64,000 bases of DNA. It comes from Actinoplanes solisilvae. GTDB taxonomy: Bacteria; Actinomycetota; Actinomycetes; Mycobacteriales; Micromonosporaceae. The stretch lies in NCBI RefSeq assembly GCF_003999975.1, contig NZ_RJAC01000002.1, positions 744,001-808,000 of the forward strand. Reading direction: 5' to 3'. The notes below the pieces were generated by a model. That model had not been told where the DNA came from and ran no database searches. It worked only from the letters and a program-made list of their open reading frames with translations. The position numbers were made by a program, and so were the translations under genes. The first letter of the stretch is position 1. The number at the start of each line of letters is the position of its first letter. This document shows, piece after piece, positions 1-8,829 of this stretch.

Positions 1-78
1 CGGCAGCCGCCACAGTCGCCCGCCGGGCCAGGCGAGGGCCAGTGCCCCCAGGATCAGCAACAGTGGCCCCCAGATCAC
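1..78 (-). CDS. tadB: TadB-like pilus assembly protein, N-terminal fragment
   Basis: Only the first 26 codons are in the window; the gene runs off the left edge. The GTG start overlaps the tadA stop codon (GTGA), so translation is probably coupled. The visible peptide starts MIWGPLLLILGALALAWP, a hydrophobic segment followed by a GGRLWRLP stretch. A membrane protein directly after tadA is normally TadB, the inner-membrane platform of the Tad/Flp secretion machine. The assignment rests on position and the leading membrane segment only. Confidence 0.6.
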   Translation of the reverse strand, partial: MIWGPLLLILGALALAWPGGRLWRLP

Positions 79-1298
79 GACGCCTCCCGCGGCGGGTCGA
101 GCACCGCCGGCACCGCCACCCCGCGCGCCGCGAGCAGGCGCGCCAGCGCCAACGCGCCCGGGCCGGCGCCCCGCAACCGTCGCCAGGCCGGGACGACGGT
201 CGCGAGCCGGTCCTCGCCTGAGGGCAGCAGCACGCTGACCGACTCGAGGACCCGGCCGCGGTCGGTGCGCCGCACCTGCAGCACCACCTGCAGCGCCGCG
301 ATCACCTGGGCGTGCAGAGCGGCCCGGGGTAGGCCGCCGAGCAGGCCCAGCGCCTCGAGCCGGGCCGGCACGTCGGCGGGCGCGTTCGCGTGCAGCGTTC
401 CCGCCCCGCCGTCGTGGCCGGTATTGAGCGCGCCGAGCAAATCGACGATCTCGGCGCCCCGGCACTCCCCCACGACCAGGCGATCGGGCCTCATCCGCAG
501 CGCCTGACGCACCAGGTCGGTCAGCCCGATCGCGCCCGCCCCCTCGACGTTCGCGGTGCGGGCCTGCAGGGCCACCACGTGCGGATGCAGGGGCCGCAGC
601 TCGGCCGCGTCCTCGACGAGCACGATCCGCTCGGTCGGCGGCACCAGGCCGAGCAACGTGGCCAGCAGCGTCGTCTTGCCGCTGCCCGTGCCGCCGGCGA
701 CCAGATAGGCCAGCCGCGCCGCCACGATCGCGGCCAGCACGGGGGCGACCGTGGGCGGGACGGTGCCGCGCTCGACGAGGTCGTCGAGGCGGAACGGCCG
801 CTGCCGGAAGGTGCGTAGCGACAGATAGGGCCCGTCGGTCGCCACCGGCGGCAGCACGGCGTGCAGGCGGGTGCCGTCGGGCAGCCGGGCGTCCGCGTAG
901 GGCTGGCCGTCGTCGAGCCGCCGCCCGCAGGCGGCCGCGAGGCGCTGGGCCAGGCGGCGCACCGCTTCGAGGTCACCCAGCACGATCGGCGCCCGGTGCA
1001 GGCCCGCGCCCCGGTCGACCCAGACGGCGAGACCGTTGACCAGTACATCGGTCACCTCGGGGTCGGCCAGCAGAGGTGCCAGCGGTCCGGCGCCGACGAG
1101 CTGGTCGTGCACCCGGTCGGCGAGACGCAGCACCGCCGTGTCGCCGAGCGCCGCGGCGTCGGACTCGCCGCGGACCGCGCGCACGACGGCGGCCGGGGTG
1201 GCCTGCTCGCCGTCGACCACGAACCGGTGCCGCACGCGGTCGGCCACCACCGGGGCGGAGGCGGCGAGCCGGCTGCCGAGACCCCCGTAGGCCGTCAT
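75..1298 (-). CDS. tadA: TadA/CpaF-family secretion ATPase
   Basis: This 407-residue protein is a type II/IV secretion ATPase of the TadA/CpaF group, which powers Tad/Flp pilus assembly at the cytoplasmic face of the membrane. The Walker A motif GGTGSGKTT lies near residues 203-211. About 65 residues later come the RMRPDRLVVGECRGAE block and the LNTGHDGG segment typical of the family; an N-terminal domain with DVLVNG and the DGTRLHAVLPP segment precedes them. I chose the ATG at 1298 because it overlaps the upstream ssd stop (ATGA); the open frame continues upstream but only as a shadow of ssd. The length is normal for the family. It sits in an ssd-tadA-tadB operon. Confidence 0.9.
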   Translation of the reverse strand: MTAYGGLGSRLAASAPVVADRVRHRFVVDGEQATPAAVVRAVRGESDAAALGDTAVLRLADRVHDQLVGAGPLAPLLADPEVTDVLVNGLAVWVDRGAGLHRAPIVLGDLEAVRRLAQRLAAACGRRLDDGQPYADARLPDGTRLHAVLPPVATDGPYLSLRTFRQRPFRLDDLVERGTVPPTVAPVLAAIVAARLAYLVAGGTGSGKTTLLATLLGLVPPTERIVLVEDAAELRPLHPHVVALQARTANVEGAGAIGLTDLVRQALRMRPDRLVVGECRGAEIVDLLGALNTGHDGGAGTLHANAPADVPARLEALGLLGGLPRAALHAQVIAALQVVLQVRRTDRGRVLESVSVLLPSGEDRLATVVPAWRRLRGAGPGALALARLLAARGVAVPAVLDPPREAS

Positions 1299-2365
1299 GC
1301 CGCCACCGCCGCGGCGTCGCCCAGCAGGTCGTCGAGCAGCCGGCGGCACAGCAGGGCCAGCGGACCCTTGCCGTCGGCGCCGGGCGACAGACCGTGCTCG
1401 GCGGCGTGGGTGACCGCCTGCTCGGGGCGCAGCGTGCCGACCAGGGGCAGCTTTAGCGCCGAAGCGACGTCGCCTGCTCTCAGGTTGCCCGGCGAGGGCC
1501 CGCGGACGACCAGGGAGAGGTCGTGGCGATGCATACGCACCATCGCGACGACCCGGGCCGCGGCGGCCGACGCTCGCACCTCGGCCGGCACGATCAGCAC
1601 CGCCTGGTCGGCACACTCGAGGGCGAGCACGGCAGCATCGTCGAGCCGGCGCGGCAGGTCGATCACGGTGACGTCCCGGGCTCGGCGGGCCGCGTCGATG
1701 GTCGACGCCATCGCCTCGGCGGGCAGCGACAGGCCGGCCGACCGGTCGAAGGAAAGCAGCACCAGATCGCCGTCGCCTGGCAACGCGCCGAGCAGGGCCG
1801 GTGGGTCGACCCGCCCGTCGGCGTCGGCCAGGGCCGACCAGCGCAACCCATCGCGGCGTTCCCAGCCGAACATGAGGTCGAGCCCGCCGCCGAGCGGGTC
1901 GGCGTCGATCAGCAGGGACCGGCGGCGGTCACCGGCCGCGGTCGCCGCGACCGCGGCCGCCAGGGTGCTCGCGCCGGCCCCACCGCGACCGCCGATCACC
2001 GCCAGCACGCGGCCCACCGGCTGGTCGAGCAGTTCGGCGAAGCGGTCGATCACCCAGCCCTCGGCGACGGGCAGCTCGGCGACGTGGTCGGCGCCGTGCG
2101 TGTGAGCGGCCTTCCACACCCGATCGGAGACTTCGCCCCGCGCCACCACGGCCACCCGGGAACGGCGGGGCAGCCGGGCCCGCAGACAAGCGTCGAGCTG
2201 GTCGGCGCCGATCATCACCAGTGGCGCGATGACGTAGCGAGGGCGGGCGGCGGCCGGATCGGGTGCCACGTCGACCTTGGTGCCGCCGGCGGCGGCGAGC
2301 CGCAGCAGGTCGTCGAGCAGGGCGGAGTCGGAGGTGACGACGAGGGGCAGGCGTGTGGCGGGCAT
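1295..2365 (-). CDS. ssd: Septum-site-determining/CpaE-like protein Ssd
   Basis: This 356-residue protein belongs to the actinobacterial Ssd/CpaE group. These are ParA/MinD-like ATPase-fold proteins that head Tad pilus operons and, in mycobacteria, affect septum placement. The N-terminal ~110 residues resemble a response-regulator-like domain. The C-terminal half carries a deviant P-loop GGRGGAGASTLAAAVA and a LLIDADPLGGGLD segment. The ATG at 2365 is preceded by a GGAG ribosome site. The stop overlaps tadA. The neighbourhood (ssd, 6C RNA, SerB-like HAD) matches Rv3660c-B11-Rv3661 of M. tuberculosis, which supports orthology. Confidence 0.88.
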   Translation of the reverse strand: MPATRLPLVVTSDSALLDDLLRLAAAGGTKVDVAPDPAAARPRYVIAPLVMIGADQLDACLRARLPRRSRVAVVARGEVSDRVWKAAHTHGADHVAELPVAEGWVIDRFAELLDQPVGRVLAVIGGRGGAGASTLAAAVAATAAGDRRRSLLIDADPLGGGLDLMFGWERRDGLRWSALADADGRVDPPALLGALPGDGDLVLLSFDRSAGLSLPAEAMASTIDAARRARDVTVIDLPRRLDDAAVLALECADQAVLIVPAEVRASAAAARVVAMVRMHRHDLSLVVRGPSPGNLRAGDVASALKLPLVGTLRPEQAVTHAAEHGLSPGADGKGPLALLCRRLLDDLLGDAAAVAA

Positions 2366-2448
2366 CGGCGGTCTCCAGCGGGCGGAAGCGGGTGAGGCGC
2401 CCACCTTGGCGAGCCGCGGAGCCGCCGGCCACCGACGATCGCCGAGCC

Positions 2449-2476
2449 TGTGGACAACTCCGCGGGCTGTGGAAAA
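2449..2476. promoter_or_regulatory. Two DnaA-box-like sites
   Basis: TGTGGACAA (2449-2457, reverse complement TTGTCCACA, the actinobacterial DnaA consensus) and TGTGGAAAA (2468-2476, one mismatch) lie in direct orientation between ssd and the STAS gene. They could bind DnaA and affect either divergent promoter. Binding is inferred from the motif only. Confidence 0.45.
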
Positions 2477-2582
2477 CGTGTCCGCGGCGGGGCGATCTGC
2501 TAAGCCGATCGGGGGGCCTTCGAGGGGAGTGGAACGAGCAGGGGTTGGGTATGTTGGGCCGACACGGACCGATGGGGTTGGC

Positions 2583-2984
2583 ATGGAAAGTTCGATCACC
2601 CGTTCGCTCGCCGGCGACGGTGCCGCCGTCGTGATCGTCGAGGGCGAGATCGATTTCTCGAACGCGGAGGAGCTGGCCGCCTGCGTGCGTGACGCCGTCG
2701 CCGAGTGGTCCCCGCCAGCCGTGCGGGTCGACCTGCGGTCCGCGACCTTCATCGACTCCACCGGGCTGGGCGCGCTGATCGAGGGCTACCGCGCCGCGAC
2801 CGAGGTGGAGGCCCGTTTCCTGGTGGTCGACCCCACCCCCGCGTTCCGCCGCGTGCTCGACGTCACCGGCCTGTGCGGCTTCTTCGGCCTCGCTGACAAT
2901 GGCCTCGCCGACAATGGCCTCGGCGACAATGGCCTCGGCGACACTGTGGAGGCCGGCCGCCAGGCACAGGCGTCGGGTGCCTGA
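2583..2984 (+). CDS. STAS-domain anti-sigma factor antagonist-like protein
   Basis: This 133-residue protein is a single STAS domain of the SpoIIAA/RsbV type. Such proteins bind anti-sigma kinases and are switched by serine phosphorylation. The sequence shows VVIVEGEIDFSNAEEL near the N-terminus and the phospho-acceptor block FIDSTGLGALIE near residues 57-68. After the fold ends (GLCGFF) there is a short tail made of four GLADN-like repeats. The ATG at 2583 begins the conserved domain; its ribosome site is poor, so the exact start is moderately certain. No partner kinase or sigma gene is adjacent. It diverges from ssd and converges on the 6C RNA. Confidence 0.85.
   Translation: MESSITRSLAGDGAAVVIVEGEIDFSNAEELAACVRDAVAEWSPPAVRVDLRSATFIDSTGLGALIEGYRAATEVEARFLVVDPTPAFRRVLDVTGLCGFFGLADNGLADNGLGDNGLGDTVEAGRQAQASGA
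2886..2945 (+). repeat. Four 15-bp tandem repeats in the 3' end of the STAS gene
   Basis: Units of GGCCTCGCTGACAAT type sit at 2886-2900, 2901-2915, 2916-2930 and 2931-2945 with 1-2 differences each. They encode GLADN/GLADN/GLGDN/GLGDT. The period is a multiple of three, so copy-number change would lengthen or shorten the tail without frameshifting. Confidence 0.9.
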
Positions 2985-2994
2985 GGCCGCCGAG

Positions 2995-3110
2995 CAAAGG
3001 GAACGACCCCCGTCGGGGGAGACGGGGGTCGTCCGAGGATTCGGCTCCGGGGGGGTCGAGCCGAATCGACTCGGTGATCGCGGGGGGCGCAATCACCGAG
3101 GGTTCTCTAA
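2995..3110 (-). ncRNA. 6C small RNA
   Basis: Read on the minus strand this intergenic segment forms three consecutive perfect stem-loops. Stem CTCGGTGAT/ATCACCGAG (3070-3100) has a loop containing CCCCCC. Stem GATTCGGCTC/GAGCCGAATC (3038-3067) has a loop containing CCCCCCC. A 12-bp terminator stem ACGACCCCCGTC/GACGGGGGTCGT (3003-3032) is followed by TTCCCTTT. Two hairpins with six or more cytosines in the loop define the actinobacterial 6C RNA motif (B11 in M. tuberculosis). The location between ssd and the SerB-like HAD gene, on the ssd strand, also matches. The ends are approximate. The terminator stem may also stop the convergent STAS transcript. Confidence 0.9.
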
Positions 3111-3283
3111 GTGATGGAGCGCGATCGATCACAACATGAATCCCGATCGCAACAGCACAAGCATGCCTCACAGAAGCAGCTCAGTCGAGTACCGATTGTG
3201 GCTCGCTGCGATAGTGCTGCCCGTCTGACCTATTTCACAGTCTGTCACGACCCGCTCGATCCGGCGCGCCGGGGACGACGGCG

Positions 3284-4123
3284 ATGAACCACTTGCGACT
3301 ACACTTGCCGCCCGTGGGCCTGAGCGCCGCGTTTTTCGACCTCGACAAGACCGTCATCGCCAAGTCCAGCGCACTGGCTTTTGGACGGCCGTTCTACCGT
3401 GACGGCCTGATCAACCGCCGTGACATGGTCAAATCCGCTTACGCACAGCTGATGTTCCGGCTGGGTGGCGGCTCCGACGAGCAGGCCATGGCCCGCACCC
3501 GCGACTACCTGGCCGCCCTCTGCAAGGGCTGGCGCGTCGAGCAGGTGCAGCAGATCGTCGCCGAGACCCTCGACGAGCTGATCAACCCCTATGTCTACGC
3601 CGAGGCCGCCACGCTGATCGCCGAGCACCAGGCGGCCGGGCGTGACGTCGTTCTGGTCTCCGCTTCGGGCGACGAGATGGTCCGCCCGATCGGTGCGCTG
3701 CTCGGCATCACCGACATCATCGCCACGCGCATGAGCATCGTCGACGGCCGCTACAGCGGCGAGGTCGAGTTCTACGCGGCCGGCCCCAGCAAGGTCGTCG
3801 GCATCCGTGAGCTGGCCGCCGAGCGAGGCTACGACCTGGACAATTGCTATGCCTACTCCGACTCCAGCAGCGACCTGCCGTTGCTCGAGGCGGTCGGCCG
3901 TCCCAGCGCCGTCAATCCCGACCGGGCCCTGCGACGGGCCGCGCTCGAGAACGAGTGGCCCATTCTCGAGTTCCGCCACCCCATCCCGCTGGGCCGTCGT
4001 CTGCGCGACCGCCCCGCCGTCCCGGTGGCCGCCGCAGCCCTGAGCGTGGGCGTCGGGGCTGCCATCGGCCTGGCCATCTATGCCCGCCTCCGCCGCACCC
4101 GCACACCAGCGGCGAAGATCTGA
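3284..4123 (+). CDS. HAD-IB family (SerB-like) phosphatase with C-terminal membrane segment
   Basis: This 279-residue HAD-superfamily subfamily IB hydrolase resembles Rv3661. Motif I is FFDLDKT (catalytic Asp19 and Asp21), motif II is VSASG near residue 127, and motif IV is DSSSDLPLLEAVG near residues 195-207. A hydrophobic C-terminal segment (VAAAALSVGVGAAIGLAIYA) suggests membrane attachment. The substrate is unknown; SerB-type phosphoserine hydrolysis is only a possibility. The start is uncertain: ATG 3284 gives the full frame, but TACACT at 3300-3305 is followed after 8 bp by GTG 3314, which would give a leaderless start 10 residues in. Confidence 0.85.
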   Translation: MNHLRLHLPPVGLSAAFFDLDKTVIAKSSALAFGRPFYRDGLINRRDMVKSAYAQLMFRLGGGSDEQAMARTRDYLAALCKGWRVEQVQQIVAETLDELINPYVYAEAATLIAEHQAAGRDVVLVSASGDEMVRPIGALLGITDIIATRMSIVDGRYSGEVEFYAAGPSKVVGIRELAAERGYDLDNCYAYSDSSSDLPLLEAVGRPSAVNPDRALRRAALENEWPILEFRHPIPLGRRLRDRPAVPVAAAALSVGVGAAIGLAIYARLRRTRTPAAKI

Positions 4124-4590
4124 TCGTACGGCGTAGCCAGAGTCCCCGTTTCACCGAATGCGCCAGGCGTTTCCGCACCCTCCTCGGCTCGCTTCCGGGC
4201 TGGCCCGTAACCGCACGCGAGGGCAGCTATGCGTATCCGTGCACGTAGCGCACAGTGATTGCACAGCCTCGCGCAACGGCAATGAGCAGCGCGAATGGCT
4301 TTGGTCTGACTAATGCAAAAAGCCAGGTTTGCCGGACCGAAGCCCTGGCGATCATGCGGCGACGGGCGTAGAAAGAACTGGCGAGGATCGCATCGGAAGC
4401 GCCGGGATTCCTGGGGCACCTTCGACGAGACTCGTGCACGGCCACCGGGAACCCACGCGCGATTAGCCACGGCAGGCACGTTGCTACGGGACCGCGGCCC
4501 CCTAGGCTCCATTTGAGGAGCCGTGAGGCCTGTGGACTGTCGACAACGAGACCCAGGCGCACGCCTGATAACCCGGTCTGGACGCGCAGC
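4124..4590. other. Non-coding stretch with a small hairpin
   Basis: No convincing gene is present. The small open frames here lack ribosome sites and family resemblance. A 6-bp stem GGCTCC/GGAGCC (4505-4522) has the loop ATTTGA, and the 10-mer CCATTTGAGG (4509-4518) recurs exactly in the next hairpin (4601-4610). A TGTGGACTG near 4531 weakly resembles a DnaA box. Confidence 0.5.
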
Positions 4591-4620
4591 AGCCGGCGCC
4601 CCATTTGAGGGACGCCGGCT
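4591..4620 (-). terminator. Intrinsic terminator-like hairpin after the PH-like membrane gene
   Basis: AGCCGGCG (4591-4598) pairs with CGCCGGCT (4613-4620) around a loop containing CCATTTGAGG. It lies 24 bp beyond the stop of the minus-strand gene. On the plus strand it is followed by TCTTTT, so it could act in both directions. Confidence 0.6.
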
Positions 4621-4643
4621 CTAATCTTTTCTGCCCCGTCCAG

Positions 4644-5117
4644 TCAGCCGTTCCGGGCGGCCAGATGCCGTGTGCGCAGTTCGTGATAGACCGCTCGGAA
4701 GAGCTTGGGTCGCGAGTGGAAGTCGACGCCCTGAGCCCACAGTTCCGTGTTGACGGTCGAGCCGTCGCGACGCTCGATCAGCACGGTCAGGCCGCTCGGA
4801 ATGCGGAACGGCCCGAGACGGTGGCTCGCGTCATGCAGGTGGACCTGGGCGATCTCGGCCCAAGCCATCGTGCGCGACCGCAGCAGGCCGTGGATGCGCA
4901 GCCCGTCGACGCCGACGTAGGCGCCCATCAGCAGGATGCGGTGGGCGCCGAGCACCCAGAGGGCGGCGAGCACACAGGCGACCAGCCGTACGCCGTGCCC
5001 GGTCAACTCGAACGTCCCGATCGTCGCCCACGCCAGCAGGGCCAGGGCGAACGCCTCCCAGCCGATGATCAGCCAACGCCCGGAGCCCGGCGTGTACGGG
5101 CGCACCCATGTTTCCAC
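4644..5117 (-). CDS. Small membrane protein with PH-like domain
   Basis: This 157-residue protein has two hydrophobic helices (about residues 15-36 and 43-65) followed by a ~90-residue bacterial PH-like region beginning AYVGVDGLRIHGLLRSRTMAWAEIAQVHLH. That region has the pattern of PH_6/bPH2 domains: a beta-rich start followed by W-x-E-I. This layout is common in actinobacterial membrane proteins of unknown role. The GTG start has no ribosome site, but TAGACT lies 6 bp upstream, suggesting a leaderless mRNA. Confidence 0.75.
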   Translation of the reverse strand: METWVRPYTPGSGRWLIIGWEAFALALLAWATIGTFELTGHGVRLVACVLAALWVLGAHRILLMGAYVGVDGLRIHGLLRSRTMAWAEIAQVHLHDASHRLGPFRIPSGLTVLIERRDGSTVNTELWAQGVDFHSRPKLFRAVYHELRTRHLAARNG

Positions 5118-5123
5118 GTACGG

Positions 5124-5129
5124 AGTCTA
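5124..5129 (-). promoter_or_regulatory. -10 element (TAGACT) for a leaderless transcript
   Basis: TAGACT fits the actinobacterial TAnnnT -10 consensus and ends 6 bp before the GTG start at 5117, so transcription would begin at or next to the start codon. Confidence 0.5.
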
Positions 5130-5184
5130 AAAAGACCTGGTCAACCCGGGTGCTGTAGGCACAGAGTGACGACGCGACAACACG

Positions 5185-5916
5185 TCATACTGATGCCAGC
5201 ACATTGTCGCCGATCGCGGTTATCTCGTCGGCCGCGAGGGTCACCGCGGCAGCGTAGTGACGCAGCCAGGAGCGCACGCCGTCGGGGGTTCCGGTGGCGT
5301 AGGCACCCGCCGAACCGACGTATTCCGGCTCGCGCGCCTGGTGCCCCACCTCGATCGCGACCAGGCCGCGAGGGTCGAACCCGCGGCTGATCAGCGTCAG
5401 CCGCGCGGCGGCCCGGGCCACCACACCGGCCGGGCCCGCGAACGGGCGCAGGGTGAGCAGTTCGGCGTGCACGACGGCGGCGAGCAACAGAGGAGGCGTC
5501 CGGTCGTTGCCCGCGACCAGGGCGGCGAGCATGTCGACCCGCTCGGCGCCCGAGGTGAGCCGGCCCAGGTCGACCGCGGGAACGGCACCCCGGGCCGCGA
5601 GGACGTGCAGCTTGGCGAGCACCTGACGAGGAGCTCGCGGCCAGAGGTCGACCAGCCCGCCGACGCCCTCGGCGACTCGCAGCGCGCCCTGCACCACGGG
5701 ATCAGTGACCGTTCCGGACCGTACGTCGTCAAGGTCGTGAACGCTGCCCTCGAGCGCGGCGCTGGCCACGGCCGCGCGCAGGCTGGCCTCGGCGGCGACC
5801 TGACCACCGTGCCTGCGCAGCGCGCGGTGTCGCATCGCGGCGTCGACACGATCACGCGCCTCGGTGAGCGCGGGCGCGACATCGGCAAGGTCGAGAAGAG
5901 GGGCCAGGGGATCCAC
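5185..5916 (-). CDS. Degenerate Fic-like protein
   Basis: This 243-residue protein has the outline of a Fic-fold protein. The segment VASAALEGSVHDLDDVRSG (about residues 50-68) contains SAALEG, matching the (S/T)xxxE(G/N) inhibitory helix of Fic enzymes. About 100 residues later, LRPFAGPAGVVARAAARL occupies the place of the catalytic HPFxxGNGR loop, but His is replaced by Arg and the GNGR part is lost. AMPylation activity is therefore unlikely. It is divergent from acs. The GTG start is preceded by TACGGT at 6 bp, consistent with a leaderless transcript. The Fic relationship is my inference from motif spacing; other annotations are possible. Confidence 0.6.
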   Translation of the reverse strand: MDPLAPLLDLADVAPALTEARDRVDAAMRHRALRRHGGQVAAEASLRAAVASAALEGSVHDLDDVRSGTVTDPVVQGALRVAEGVGGLVDLWPRAPRQVLAKLHVLAARGAVPAVDLGRLTSGAERVDMLAALVAGNDRTPPLLLAAVVHAELLTLRPFAGPAGVVARAAARLTLISRGFDPRGLVAIEVGHQAREPEYVGSAGAYATGTPDGVRSWLRHYAAAVTLAADEITAIGDNVLASV

Positions 5917-5922
5917 GGGAAC

Positions 5923-5928
5923 ACCGTA
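5923..5928 (-). promoter_or_regulatory. -10 element (TACGGT) for a leaderless transcript
   Basis: TACGGT (TAnnnT) is 6 bp upstream of the GTG start at 5916, and no ribosome site is visible. Confidence 0.45.
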
Positions 5929-6130
5929 TCCGGTAATCCTTCAGAAACTCGGGATGCGCAAACGGGCTCACAACTGGCAAGATTCGCGCAGTACCAAGCA
6001 ACTCTTGGTCACCCAGCGCGGCCACGACGCCATCCGGCGCGCAGAGCCGCGCAACCCGTCGCCGGCATTCACCGGCGCCACTAGTGTGCAACGAAGAAGC
6101 CCGGGTCAGCAGTGAAGAGGAGCCGCCCTC

Positions 6131-8116
<1,986 letters not shown>

Positions 8117-8127
8117 CCAGACTCGGC

Positions 8128-8157
8128 GCGGCGTCCGGGAATGCCTCCGGACGCCGC
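8128..8157 (+). terminator. Terminator hairpin downstream of acsA
   Basis: Perfect 11-bp arms GCGGCGTCCGG/CCGGACGCCGC enclose GAATGCCT, starting 12 bp after the acsA stop. No U-tract follows, as is common in high-GC actinobacteria. Confidence 0.7.
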
Positions 8158-8235
8158 CCCCCGAGCCGGAGCTGAAACCGTTACGCTTTGCCGCCGCGGT
8201 CCCGCACGACCGCGAGGTTCGGTCACGGGGGTCTC

Positions 8236-8760
8236 ATGGTCAAGCTCAAATACATCGCGGGCACGGCGGGCGCGCTGTCGCTGGCTCTGCTGCTGGTCGG
8301 CGGTTGTGCCCGCGACCGGGGCGACGAGCGGTCCGGCTCGGCGAGCCTGCCCACCGCGTCCGCTCCGGTCCCCATCGACGGTTCGACCGTCAACCCGGGC
8401 ACCGATCCGGGCACGCCGGGAATCCCTCCGCCCGCTTCGACCACCGGCCCGGACTCCGGCGGCGGCTACCAGGACCCAGGCGCGCCTCAGCCGACGCCGA
8501 GCCGCCCGGCGAACATAACGGCTCCGAAGGTCCCGCCGCGCATCGGCTGGACCACCGCGACTGTCACGTCCGGCGGCTCCGGGCCCTGCTACAAGCTCAA
8601 GAGCTCCGACGGCGAGACGTGGGCGGTCTACTCCAAGAAGTCGATTCCGATGGGCGAAGGCGACAAGGTGCGGGCTCGCATCACCCCCGGCAAGACGGCT
8701 GTGAGCTGCGGCACCGGCAAGCCGGGAACCCTGGTACGCGTCTTGATCGACCCCCGCTGA
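8236..8760 (+). CDS. Putative lipoprotein, unknown function
   Basis: The 174-residue product begins MVKLKYIAGTAGALSLALLLVGGC, a short basic start, hydrophobic core and a lipobox-like VGGC with Cys at about residue 24. It is therefore probably exported and lipid-anchored. A Pro/Ser/Gly/Thr-rich spacer of about 65 residues follows, then a compact domain (IGWTTATVTSGGSGPCYKLK onward) with two cysteines (GPCYK and SCGTG) that could form a disulfide. The ATG at 8236 is chosen because it begins the signal peptide. I do not recognise the family. Confidence 0.75.
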   Translation: MVKLKYIAGTAGALSLALLLVGGCARDRGDERSGSASLPTASAPVPIDGSTVNPGTDPGTPGIPPPASTTGPDSGGGYQDPGAPQPTPSRPANITAPKVPPRIGWTTATVTSGGSGPCYKLKSSDGETWAVYSKKSIPMGEGDKVRARITPGKTAVSCGTGKPGTLVRVLIDPR

Positions 8761-8816
8761 CCCGTCGACCGCGGCCCGATGGCAGCCGCCGGGCGCACCG
8801 CGTCGACCCGAACGCC

Positions 8817-8822
8817 TAGTCT
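8817..8822 (+). promoter_or_regulatory. -10 element (TAGTCT) for a leaderless transcript
   Basis: TAGTCT lies 7 bp before the ATG at 8830. The same TAGTCT-N7-ATG layout occurs before the MFS gene at 19492. Confidence 0.5.
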
Positions 8823-8829
8823 TGAGGAC

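Noticed and set aside
1299..1616. 106-residue N-terminal extension of tadA
   Set aside because: It lies entirely within ssd in another frame, is Arg/Gly/Pro-rich, and the ATG at 1298 overlaps the ssd stop as expected.
4078..4604. Two minus-strand open frames in the gap after the HAD gene
   Set aside because: No ribosome site, no family resemblance, mixed composition, and overlap with the HAD gene end.
5993..6009. ACCAAG/CTTGGT inverted repeat upstream of acsA as an operator
   Set aside because: Six-base arms with a 5-base centre are expected by chance at this scale, and no matching copy was seen.
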